Assembly: GCA_035582835.1 (NCBI GenBank)
Contig: JAYKAV010000888.1
Span: 861,380 to 925,379 of the forward strand
Reading direction: 5' to 3'
Length of the DNA stretch: 64,000 nt
DNA from: Phoebastria nigripes
Lineage: Eukaryota > Chordata > Aves > Procellariiformes > Diomedeidae
Under the pieces are notes generated by a model. That model was not told the origin of the DNA. It saw only the letters and a list, made by a program, of their open reading frames with translations, and searched no databases. The translations under genes and the position numbers were made by a program. Position 1 is the stretch's first letter. Each line of letters opens with the position of its first letter. Below, piece after piece: positions 23,641 to 35,116 of this stretch.

Positions 23641-25650
23641 CTACAGTGCGTCCAGTGTCCTATCTGCCAGCCCTGAAAGGACATCTCAGAAAATGTATGG
23701 CATCTCAGATGTGACTGGATGCACTAGATTGTGTGAATAACTGAATTGATCCCTAACAGATTCCAGACAAATCACACAATTAGAAAACATCCATATGAAG
23801 TAATATGGCTCAAAAATGTAGGGGGTCCTGCAAAATTAGGATCTATTCCAGACACAGTGGTTCTGAGGGATAATGCTATATGCAGGTTACCACCTTGTAA
23901 GAGCACTGGAAATTGTCTGGTTTAGTTAATGTTTTACATACTGTGGTGTTGTGGCATTTGTGATGTTGAATATGATTTTTCGTACTTTGGCAGTGCATAG
24001 AACTGGAACATATTCCTTGTTCAAGATTCAGAAATAATGAAAGGATCATTATTTCTCTACCCAGATCTTGCTGTTTAATCAGTTATCCCTTTGTTTAACC
24101 TCGAGATTAGAGATAATTGCTCCTTAATTCTGAAAAACAAGCCACTTCGCGAATCTCGATGCGGAGTCTAACTTCAGGTTCCCACTTAGTACGCCAAAAC
24201 CTGATACGTGAAAACTCAGGTATGAGTTTTTAAAGCATTAGCACAGAATAAAAAGCATAAAGTAACTTAGTTTGCCTACTAAGTACTGTAGGCAGTGTTC
24301 ATCAAGCAAGAGCCAACTTCATCAATAATCCAGACAGAGAATTCTGCTACAGTGCATTTCAGGTAATTTCTTTTACGTTTTGGTATCTAACATGGCAGCC
24401 GAGTGCATTTGCTGATGAAGGATTTTCACAGAGTTTCTCTTTTCTTCATTGCAAGTTGAACCAGTTTGGAAGTAAAAAATTCATTTTTTTATTTTCTAAG
24501 ATGAGCCTCAAATCTTTTTCATCAAACATCAACAACATTCCTAACTGAATTATTTTCTTGGAGGAACATCCTATGTCTGTTCCACCCAACCATTTTTAGG
24601 TTCTGTGTTCTCCTGAAATTTCCAATTGGCACTGACTTCTTTTTAATCACTGAAAAGAGAGAAGGGGAAAACAAAATACAAAAAACATTTCTTCCGATAC
24701 AAGTTATTAGATATAAAATGAGTAATCTCTTATGAGAAAAACAGTACAGTATTTTTTATTAGCAGTAAAGAGAAGAGTTCCATTCTGACTTACCTGGCAA
24801 AGTTCAGAAAATTGCAACATACTATTTAACCACTCAAATATATATCTTCTCCCTGTGCAGCCTGTAAAAGTTTGCTCTGTGGATAAAGGCCAGGCTTTCT
24901 TCATGCTTTCTTCACTGTAAGCACTTTCCTTTTCTCAAGTAATACTGTGAAATTCTTGACAGCTTTTTTGCTTTTAGTCTTCCAGGCCCTATAAAAGCTT
25001 CTCTCACATTAAGGATGAGAATATTTTCTATGTTGCTTTATCAATTATTTCATGAATACTCTGAATGAGAGAACAAAGTATCACCCAACTGACATGTGAA
25101 ACAAAAGAAAAATCATCTCAGTTATTGGTTGCAAATTGGTGGTCTAGATTGTCTTTTCAGAACTGCAGTTTTACTTACAGATAAGTAAGTAAAATACTAT
25201 TACTGCATCCAATCTCTCTTTTCCCGATTAAGGAGAATTAGTGTAACTTGGATCCTGGTTTTAAAAGTCTAATGTGGCATGAAATATATAGCTCTCATGA
25301 CAGCACAGAATGGAAAAAAAGAAAGATGATTATTAAACTGTGTGTAAAAGTCGTCTTTATTGCTCTATTGTTGTTTGGCTTCGTTCTGAGACGTGTGGAA
25401 GGCTACAGAAAAGCCTAAGCATGTTTCTTGGCAGCTCTTCATAAGCAGTGAGCCCTGTGAAAAGTGAATGTGGAAAGCCCCATGAAATTCATGATTTTGC
25501 TGAAAAATTAAGAGCAGGAAAATGTTGCATGAGACAAAAAAATGTTTTGCTGTGTTTTTTTGAAAAGCAACGAGCAATGCTGGTGAAGGGGACAAGGGAA
25601 GTAGTTTCAAAGGGGCAAAATACCTTTTGTATTGTTTTGGGATTTATTGT

Positions 25651-25679
25651 TCTCTCTCTCTTTTTTTTTTTTTTTTTTT
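25651..25679 (+). repeat. (TC)n followed by T19
   Basis: TCTCTCTCTC followed by nineteen T. A pyrimidine-only microsatellite inside an intron and not next to an acceptor that I can link to an exon. Confidence 0.9.
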
Positions 25680-27091
25680 AAATGCATGAGACAGCAGCAA
25701 TGGGAGATCCACCTGTTAGCGTTCCACCTGTCAGTACAACTTGGTTCTAATCTGAAAGTTGCATTTTTTGTGGCAGATCAGACTGCTTCCTTCTTCTGTC
25801 TAATGCTTGCTTCTCCTAAAAAAGCACTAATTACCAGCAATTTACCACTGGCCTTAAGAAGTTTGAAATGCAGTGCCCACACAGCTGAGGATGTGCCTAT
25901 CTTTATAAAGGTACCCTCTTCATATCATACCTCAGTTCTACAGACCACAGAACATTATTGACCTAATACCTCCGGCTACTATGAAAAGTAAAATCTGGTG
26001 GTGTAAGTGGTTTTCCTCTTGTAAATCTGACATAGTCTTAATCTGTTCTTCACTGGGGTGCATTGCATGTTGATCTTCAGCTTTGATGAAGGAGAGTAAG
26101 CGTGCCTTGATGAAACAAAAAACATTATTTGGGATAAAAAAATTTGCTTAACTGATTAGAAAAGAAATACAGTTGTCATTTTCCTGTCTTTTATATAAGC
26201 ACTTCAGAAACCCTTGCGTACCCAAATTGGAGCTCTGGTTTGACAATACGTAGGAGAGAGGAAAATGGGGAGGTTGGATTATTTTCTACATTTGGGAAAG
26301 CATTACACTGAAGTATTCTGTTGTTCTAGCATGATCAAATATCTTCCACAAAGAGAATCAGTGCTGCTAGAAGCTGGCCTAAGATTAATGTCCAGTTTGT
26401 TTTTAGGTTCACATAGCTATCCAATGAGAAATTTGGACTAGACATTTAATTGCTGCACAGAGAAGCAGCCCTGTGTCACTCCAAAAAAAGAGGATCAGAT
26501 TTTTCCTCTGATACTGACATTAAAGCGGCCAATGAATATTGCACTCTCAGGTCTGAGGGCAGATTTTTTGGCCCAGATATTTTCTGAGTGAATAAAATAT
26601 GAGAAAGTCTTTGTGTAGCTGGTGCCTTTGGGTTTTGCTTTTCAGAAAGTGTTTTATTTCCCTGGCATGCTTTCTGCAATATCTAGTGAACATTGGTGGA
26701 GCCTGAAATATTGTATCAAGAAGAATTTTCTTCCTGAGATGAGGCTGCTCTAGTTGCAAGGCATTCCCAAGTGAGCTCCCTAATGAGTGATAGATGGGAA
26801 AAATAACAGGAAGGATCCTTAAATGTTCCAAGTTTTGCATGAAAAATGATAAATTTTTTTGGATGCTATGTTTGGTACCTAGCCTAGAATTCTCCTACAT
26901 TGTGATAGTGGTGCCTTCAGAATAACACAGTGAGTCATAATATTTGACAGTTGGGGAGATTTTTACCGGATCTCTAAGCACTTGTCAAGACTATTTGACA
27001 GTAAAGTAAAGAATACTTTAAGAAGAGTTATGATTTCCTTTGAGAGTTTATGAAACTGTTCTTATTTTTTTAAAGCCTGTTTCCTTTTCTT

Positions 27092-27116
27092 CAAAACAAA
27101 ACAAAACAAAAAAAGA
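27092..27116 (+). repeat. (CAAAA)n microsatellite
   Basis: CAAAA repeated three times and then an A run. Another CAAAA tract occurs at 32754-32772. Confidence 0.75.
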
Positions 27117-29508
27117 AGTAGAAACTTCAGAAGTTTGTATTGACCATTTTTAGTGAAAGGATAGTTGAAGGCATCTATCCACACTGTATTCAGTTATCAA
27201 ATGGTCTTCCAAAAATATTTCCAGCTTTAGATCATTGAGTTCTTTTAATGTCACCAGCCAGTTCCTTTTTTTTCATGTTTATTTTCACATAAGATTCATA
27301 GCACACAAGGGACATGAGGAATACCAAGACGACGAACTGGCAGTTGTCCAGGCATCGTAGCAAGTTCTGACCTGCTCGTGTTCATGTCTGCCCAAAGGCC
27401 GAGGGAGTCGCTTTGCTTGTTAATATTTGGGAGGGTTGGTGGGCTGTGGATTTGGGGATTGCTTAGTAAGCAGACCTGTCTCCAGTTCTGCCACCTCAAA
27501 AATGTGTTAATAGCTATCCCCAATGACAGCTGTGTTCGTATTTGTAAGACTTGAACGTCTCTAGTTGCTTTTGAGGAGTAACAAAGTACAATGGCAAACC
27601 TCAAGCCCAGTGAATGATCTGTTTCCCTCATTCCCATGGATTTGCAGCATTCAATTTTCATTGGCATGTCCCCCTTCCTAAGCTGGATACATTCATTACA
27701 TTTGCCCAAGATTTGTCCAGGCCTGTAAAAAGACTTGGTAGTGTTTAATAGTGGTGGCTTCCTGGGATTCCTTGGCTCCAGATGGAATTGGTTGTCTTAT
27801 TACTGATGCTATGAACAATAAACTGTCCACTGCAGATTGCGATGCCAGACTTCTCCGGTATTGCCAAACCCAGCCCACTAAAAGTCGTGAAGATATATAT
27901 GGTACATGAATACAGGGTTTATGCTGGTAGTACCATCTCTCATGCCTCCAGGGCTTGTATTCTTGTTCCACTTCCTCACTTATGTTGACAACTCTCAAAA
28001 GCGGATATATTAGATGATCCATGTTTGAAACAACAACAACCAAAGTGAGTAATTTTTGCAAAAACATATTATACTTCCATTCTAATATGAAGAGTCAAAT
28101 GAAGAGCTATGTAGCTTGTACTGTAGGGAGGCTGGAGATGTGGGAGAAATCACCTGAAGGAGCGAGCTGGGGGTTTTAACAACTTAAACCATACCTGTCA
28201 CCACGAGAGTCATCCTCAAAATTGTGCTCTCGGTCATCCCTACCAGATCACAAGACTGATAAAGGACGGATGGTTCTGATTTGCATTTTCCATCTGAATT
28301 TTGATCTTTGTGGTTTGCTTGGCTTGTGTTTTCAAGTGTTTCTCTGTAGCCACTAGAGTTAGAAATGTAAGGATTTTTGAAAATGGAGTTTCTCCCAAGA
28401 CAGGTGGAGCTGCAGCTTCATGAAAATACTGCTAAAACATTGCCAGCCCACCAGTGCCTCCCACGTTATCCTTTTTCCCCGCACTATCCACGTGGCTTGT
28501 TGCTCATGTGATGGTATGTATCGTGTATAGGCACACAAAATATGCATAACCTTGAAACCCTGCAGATGTGGTCTTCTGATATAGCTGCATAGGGGACTTT
28601 GGGACTTTGGTAGCTTTTGGGGGTTTCGGTGTTGAGAGTACCTGACCTTTGCTTTTCCTGCAAGGCTTTGGGAGGTGTGGGGTAGGTTTCTGTTGGTTTC
28701 TTGGGAAGGCAAAGATTTCTGTGGTCTTTGGCTGGATCTCAAATCCTGGGGTACTGAAGTGTGACCTAATAATTTAGGACTCAGAGAAGGGTGGTATTTA
28801 AATAAACTATCTGGTTTTGAACATTCTAGAACTATTAATTATTAAAATTTATACAAATCCAGGGAGGTGCATGGCATGTAACACACCATACCTAGAAAGA
28901 GCTGAGCTTACATGTGATGGTGTTTTTTTCTGAAAAGACATCATCTCCTGTGAGCACAATAGAGCTAGTACTTTTCTTATAAATAGTGAATGTTTTATAA
29001 TTGCATGCAGCCCTAAAGCTGGTTCCTATTATTGAGAGTCGCAGAGGTTTTGGGGGGAGGGTTTGTGGGTTGTTGTTCTTTTCCAAAATGATGTCCAATC
29101 AGCTTCTTTGGCAGAGTATTAACTACAGCTAAAATACGTTTCAGTGTGAAAATGTTATGGTCTAATGAGCAACTTTGCTTTTGTGTCACTTTCTTGCTTT
29201 GATATAAGAGGTTCTGGGTCAGGAACTGCCCATTTGATCCTCAGTCTGTCTCCAAGTGGAGTTTATATGTCAGTACTTTTTATACCAGCCTTTCAAATTC
29301 ATGTGATAGAAACAGTACAGTCACTATAGGTCAAAGGAGCCCAAGTTAATGAAGTCTCACGTGCCCCCACAAGCAATATTGTCGCTTCCTGCTGAACTAC
29401 TGAGCTGTCTCCATTTAGGGAGATTCGCCATCCCTGAACATCATGGTTGAAGCTGCTTCAGGATTGTCCAAGTTGTGTTACAGCCTTATTGCTTTTCTTT
29501 TGCCTCAG

Positions 29509-29602
29509 GTGAACTGTGTGATGAGGTGATTAACCACTGTGTTCCTGATCTAAATCCGTGCCAACATGAGTCCAAATGTCTTCCCCTTGACAAAGGAACT
29601 AG
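29509..29602 (+). CDS. SLIT3: SLIT3 internal exon: EGF repeat, cysteines 1-3
   Basis: A 94-bp exon with acceptor GCCTCAG and donor GTAAGC. It enters after one base of a codon and ends after two. It finishes one EGF (GELCDE) and starts the next, with cysteines in [20 protein letters not shown] followed by DKGT. Joining AG to the A of the next exon gives Arg, so the junction reads GTRCEC. As I remember it, human SLIT3 has Phe-Ser here (KGFSCEC), so the pair before cysteine 4 is substituted, which a loop position should tolerate. The long spacing between cysteines 1 and 2 (VPDLNP) is typical of this SLIT EGF repeat. Confidence 0.96.
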
Positions 29603-32600
29603 GTAAGCGTGTGTATATATTGGTCTCCACACACTGGGCAGATCCATCCATTGGCTTGACTAGGGTTGAAATGGCAATGAGTTTGGGGTAAAAATCATCA
29701 AAATTAATGCAAATAGTGCAAGACCATATATACTTCAGACCATGCCACATTTTAATTTTAATGCAACCAAACATACTTTTCTAGCTTTCTGTGGTTTACT
29801 TGAAAATAATGGATGTACCCCCAGAGCAGAGAAATTATTCTGGAATAGAGCATGGCAAAAGGAGTACTTCTGGAACAGTTACTGCAAAGTATCTTATCCT
29901 GCCTCAGAAACTAAGGACAGTTTCCTTATGTGTTCCTTAGGGCATCCATCAATTCAAGCAGCATAAGAGGAGCCTTAACAGATGTAACTCGGCTCTCCTC
30001 AGCCCATGCTGGCTCAGTGTTTAAAATCCAGTCCCCATTCTAACTACTGAGAAGGGAAGGATAAACTTGTGGCCAGAGCATAAAGCTGCACGTCAGGAGT
30101 TTTCTGTTGTATTCCCACTTCAGCTGTTGTCTTCCAGAATGGCTGGCAGTCTTGGGGTGCACTGGCGAAGGCTGGCCTTGACCGCAGTGGGGCTCCTCTC
30201 CCCACGCTTCCTCACCTGGGTGGCAGAAGAAAAAAGCTGAACTCTCACTCGGGAGCCACGTTTTTCTGTTGGTATAGACGTGAGCCTAGCTCGGCTTGTT
30301 AGATTTTGTGAAATCTCCTGTGTTTGCATTTGCGTATTGGGAATGACACTGACTGTTTCACAGGGGCAAAGTAAAGCCTCATGTTTTAAATGGCAGTAAA
30401 ACATCTGGAGATTTGAGGGTTGGGGTGTTTTGAGAGGTGCATAGTAGCAGCGTTCATCACTTGTCTGAACAGGGAATTTCAGAGCAATTTAGCAAATAGA
30501 GACAGACAATTGAAAAGTCAAGCTCTATGGAAAGCTTGTCAAGAAAAGCTCTTTGAATCAAAGATGTAAGAAAGGAGGACAAATTCAAGAGAGTTCAGTG
30601 CAGTGTGAGCTGCGTTCTGCACTTTACACTGAGGCTATTTTCACAGCTGCGATGCAATCCTGGGGGCTGAGAGAGAGGGCTGGGGTTTTGACAAGGGACG
30701 CCCTCACCCAGCACACCCAGCATACCCAGCATGTCGCAGGGGAGAGACGGTAGCAGTCTTTGGTCTTCCTGGTAACTTGCAGTTGGTGTCAGATTGTGTC
30801 CTGTGAAGAAACCGCATGTCAGAATAGTGTAAACTAATATACAGAACATTTCAGGATAGTTCAAAGGAAATGACCAAAAATTTTAGAGATGCTGGCTATC
30901 TAGAGGGCAGCTGAATCTGTGCTNGACAGTCAATCTGTACAACTCGAGCCTTTCTTTTGGGTGAAAAACCTCCAGACAGAAATGTTTCCAACTCTTGAGG
31001 AAGATGAAACTGTTAAATGATCAGGACAGTTCCTGAAATGATGCACAGGGACTGGATAAGGAGGTGTGTACTGGTACATAGTCCCTGATGTTCTTTCCAG
31101 CTTTCATTCCTAGTTAATCCATCGTTCAGCTAATCCAGTAGCTACATCATGTTACGAGGCAAAGGCTTGTAACTCAAATTACCTTATGTTGCTAGATGTA
31201 TGAAGGGATGGAGACAGCTGTGGTCCTGAATGGTGTTACCCTTGCTGGAAGCATTTTCATACCTGCCACCCATGTAATTTGAGTAAATAAGACACTTTTG
31301 CTTGCTTGCTTGCTAGAAAAGTGTTCTTCACAGTGGGGCCATTAACCCTTGAGGGGAGCCTAAATAACTACTTGTAAGTATTTTCTACTACTGTTTTTTG
31401 CGTTCTTCTTCCCACTATTCATAGAATGCTACACAAAAATCCAGAATTTCTTTACTTTTTTTGTTCCATTTTGCTTTCTAGCAGGCCAGACTTGAGAGGT
31501 GAAGGAGCCTGCCCATCCTTGAACGTAGATTTGTCCAAGTATTGCTTTTTCTTTCATACTTCAGTTGCACCAAACCATTCAGAAATGGGCTGAGAGCCCC
31601 CAGCAGCTTTTGCAGTAATGTATGGTTGCTGCTGGGTCTCATTGAAAACAACAACCTCCAGTCCGGTGCTGTTGCTGATTCCTTGAGCAGTTTGATCCCC
31701 TGACCTGTGATGTGCCATACATTTAGCATGTAATGGTGCAGTATAATGCCACATGCAGAATGAGTCAGGCTCATGCACCAGTCCTCTGCTCTGCTTACAG
31801 AGGCGGGGAATATTAATGGCAAGATTCAGGCTTGTTCCTGAGCTGACCATCCACTTGTCAGGCTTGTGCCCTGGGCATGTGAGTAGGACACACCAGTGAA
31901 GAATATCATAGCAGCAAGGACACCAGTCAGTCTGTCTGTCCTAGCTTCAGCTCTAGTTGGTCTGCAACTTTGCAGAGGGAGGAAAAGATGACAAAGACAG
32001 GAAAAAAAAATAGGAAGCCAAGTTATTTATTGATATGGGGAGGGAAATTCCATTCTGGCCCTGCAATAGAAGCCATGATTCACGGCTTTAATACAATAGA
32101 CATTGAGTGCATGCAGATGCAAATCCTGTCAGATAGGCCAACATTTTAAATACCACTAGACATGTTTTTACGCTCTCTCTGATACTGGGAATGTTGCCAT
32201 CGCTACAAGGCTGTAGCAGAAAACAGGATTTCAACTGTACTGGTGTCAGATGGTCACTGGGAAATGAGATAACTGATCTAATTGCGTACATTACTCTCTT
32301 ACCAGGATTTGAATATGAAAGTTTCTTTGCCTCCTCCTTTACTTCATCATACTTTTACTGATACTCAGTCACTTGCTGGCACCATGTGGGATAGGGATGG
32401 AGCTAATGTGCCATCATTCCCTGGGGGGGAGACCTTGGGTTTCTAGGAGGAGGCTGGGTGAGGCACCCATATGGCTGAGTTTTTCACCTGCTACACTCCA
32501 GGCACGCATTTTTTTGGTAGCTTCAGCCTAGATGTTACACACTAAGAGCTCAGAGATGACTGACCCAAAAGGAATTCCATGTTTCTAAAGGGAAAGCCAA

Positions 32601-34978
32601 GCTTGGAAGCAAACTGGACTGTTTCAGTGTGTGCTTGGCTGCACAGAGCGCTCTGCTTTCTAAGCTAAAATTGCAGGTGGCTTTCCTCACTTCCAGCCTC
32701 CACGTCTTTATTGTGCTGTTACTATAAAAGAAGAGTAGCTTTCTCTATGCCAGAAAACAAAACAAAACAAAAATCAACAAAAAATACCATTTAACACAAT
32801 GAAATGACTTCTAAAAAAATAACTTCAGGAAAGGAGCATGTTTTTCCATTCACTGTATTGATGTTGGAGCATGGTATAAATATACTTTATTATTCTAAAG
32901 CTTGGAATTATTACCTGACAGCTTAAAATGCTGATTTAATGCAGCCCTGCAGAGAAAAGTGGTGGTTCTGTCATTACTGAGATAGCCAATACACATCATA
33001 AAATTGATGCATGACAGCCCTGAATAAGGAACTGCACATCGTTCATTATTACATCACTTTATATTAGGACTGCAGGGATCAATAAAAAGCAACAGGATTA
33101 AATGCTGCCAATTCCCCCCACAAAGTCTTTTGATTGACATTATTTGCTTGCAGGTGTGACTAAAATGTTGCCAAAAAATGTTGCCCGCTTCTTATGGTTT
33201 GGGGAAGGAACACTTTCTGCTCTGTTTTGTCATCTCCATTATGTTAATCACAGTATTCCCTGAGCCACTAAAGTGTAAAAAAGCAATTCAGGCACGCAGA
33301 GCTGGAACATCAACCATCCTGTGGCTGCAGAGGGGCGTGATGAGGGCCTCTCCTGTAGGGAGGATGGAGAAAGAAAGTATATGCATCTACATAATGTTAT
33401 CCATCCTACAGCCTGCAGGTTAATAGACTTTGCCCTGTTTCTCCTTTTTTAGCCAGTCGCAAGCCATATTTTGAAATGGAGACTGAAGGTCACATTCTTC
33501 TCAGTGCTTCAGCTAGATGGTTGCTGAAGTCCTGATGCTATGGCAGCCATTCACTGGTCATTAGCAAACACAGGACCCACCGTTGCACTCTGGCAAGTTT
33601 CCCCCAACTCACTGCCTTGCACTGATGAGCTGGGGAGAGGCCAGGAGCCAAAACACACTGTCACTGGGAACCAAATTCAGCACAATGACTGCTGCCTGGA
33701 AAGTGGAAATACCTTTCCTCATTTGCTCCCATGTGTCCAGTTCCTCTGAAGAGGTTTTCCACAAAGAGCCTCCTCCTGCATTTACCCCACCAGGCTGCTG
33801 GCAGGGAGGAGGCGGCCAGCAGAAGAGGTTGGTGGAGCAGTAGTTTCTTGCCTGATGCCGCCTCCCTTGACTTTGTGATGTCTCTCCTCTTCCAGCTCTC
33901 GGTGGCAAGCACACTGGGTCCAAACAACAGGCTCCAGCAAGAGCACAGACCTCTTTTTATTGCTGAAGTTAACTGTAGGTCTTCCCTTGTTTTGGTTTAA
34001 GTGATACGCCTTTTGTTTTCCAGATGTGCAGTAACACCCAGCTGGGAGGAGTAAAATGTGTTTTATGGACTAAAGCGTGTTCATGACTAAACATTGTCTA
34101 CACTACAGATTCAAAAAGAAGCTGTTCAGCAATCCCAAAAGATCTGTTCCAAGTCAGAAACTTTGGGATGCATTTTCTATTGTCAGGTTATAAACTTCTG
34201 CAAGGTTTATAATAGAAATGCTGATGCAGCCTTCGTACAAACTTGAGAATTGTATAAAATAAAATAAAAAGCCAATGTCTGCAGGTTTGGGTGCATCCTA
34301 TTGTGTTGCCCCTATGAATGGTGTTACCCCATAGCAGCAGGTACATGCTTCGCCTGAGTGTCACCACAGGAAAGGACAGGTTTCAAAGACAACTTTCCGT
34401 AGTTGCAGCAACATTTGCTGTGCCTTGCAAATGAATGACAAACAGGTGGTGGTCTCAAAACTGATGGTCTTTTACTTTAAATTTGCTGAGTTTTATGGTT
34501 TGCTTGCAGATTGCTTCCATTTGGAAGGTGGAACCTTACTGTGCTCTGTGTAGCTGCACAGAGCCAACCTCAGACACTCAGCAGTGCGCAGACATGGGCA
34601 AAATCATAGTCTGTGACATCAGAGCAACTGCCCTTGCAGAATATTGCCCTTTGAGTCTGTAAGGTTAGGGAAGACATTGTCACCTTTAGCATAATTGGGA
34701 GACTACTATACGATCACTCTTCTCCACAGACTTGGCTGAGGAAAAGCAGTGGTATGGTATTGCTTTGCTCGGCTTGAATTTAAGCAAACTGCAGAACCTC
34801 AGCTGCAGACAGACAGGAGGGACTTGAGCATTTCTGATGGCAGGAATTGTGCTTGATGTTTCCAAGAATAACTGCTAACACCTTTCCATCTCAAATCAGA
34901 TTGGTGCTAGGCTGCCTGTGTGTGCTATTGTTGTGAATGTTGAAACAAGCTATTAACAGCGATCTTCTTGTATTTCAG
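29603..34978 (+). other. SLIT3: SLIT3 intron, 5.4 kb
   Basis: From GTAAGC to TATTTCAG. It holds small microsatellites, (TTGC)4 at 31298-31313 and (CAAAA)n at 32754-32772. No transposon or RNA gene was recognised. The stretch 32880-33100 is AT-rich with several ATTA/TAAT motifs, but conservation cannot be judged from one genome. Confidence 0.9.
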
Positions 34979-35116
34979 ATGTGAGTGCTTGCCGGGTTAC
35001 AGTGGAAAACACTGTGAAATAGATGATGATGACTGCGTGGGCCATAAGTGTCGCCATGGAGCTGTCTGCGTAGATGCAGTCAATGGCTACACCTGCGTCT
35101 GTCCTCAGGGTTTCAG
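34979..35116 (+). CDS. SLIT3: SLIT3 internal exon: EGF repeat halves including a calcium-binding type
   Basis: A 138-bp exon, acceptor TATTTCAG and donor GTATGT. It enters and leaves with two codon bases upstream, so it is the only exon here with a length divisible by three. It gives [13 protein letters not shown], closing one EGF, then [17 protein letters not shown] and [15 protein letters not shown], opening the next. The latter has the D-x-D-D-C calcium-binding start and [10 protein letters not shown], fitting the beta-hydroxylation consensus. CRHGAVC lacks the S/T needed for O-fucose. HKCRHGA matches SLIT3 as I know it, against NKCKNGA in SLIT2. The reading frame stays open for about 95 codons past the donor, to 35402. 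Confidence 0.97.

Larger units (their letters stand above)
15237..29508 (+). other. SLIT3: SLIT3 intron, 14.3 kb
   Basis: From GTAAGA to a strong polypyrimidine acceptor (CTTTTCTTTTGCCTCAG). It contains the interspersed repeat and nested CR1 at 21856-23640, homopolymers at 16762-16776 (T15) and 17615-17630 (A16), a C-rich tract at 18221-18239 and a TC/T tract at 25651-25679. Open frames of 120-140 codons on the minus strand at 27296-28742 resemble no known protein. The rest shows nothing I can identify. Confidence 0.88.

Noticed and set aside
27296..28742. Three minus-strand open frames of 123-137 codons in a row, considered as a retroelement or hidden gene
   Set aside because: They are in different frames, show no reverse-transcriptase, integrase, gag or host-protein motif, and fall within chance expectation.
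31478..31850. Overlapping minus-strand frames that at first looked like a conserved exon
   Set aside because: Two overlapping frames of similar quality, no clear splice pair and no family match.
34847..34857. TTGTGCTTGAT, identical to the first 11 nt of miR-218, a microRNA hosted in SLIT genes
   Set aside because: The match ends after 11 nt and the flanks do not form the miR-218 hairpin or contain its star strand. In mammals the miR-218-2 gene lies in a more 5' SLIT3 intron.
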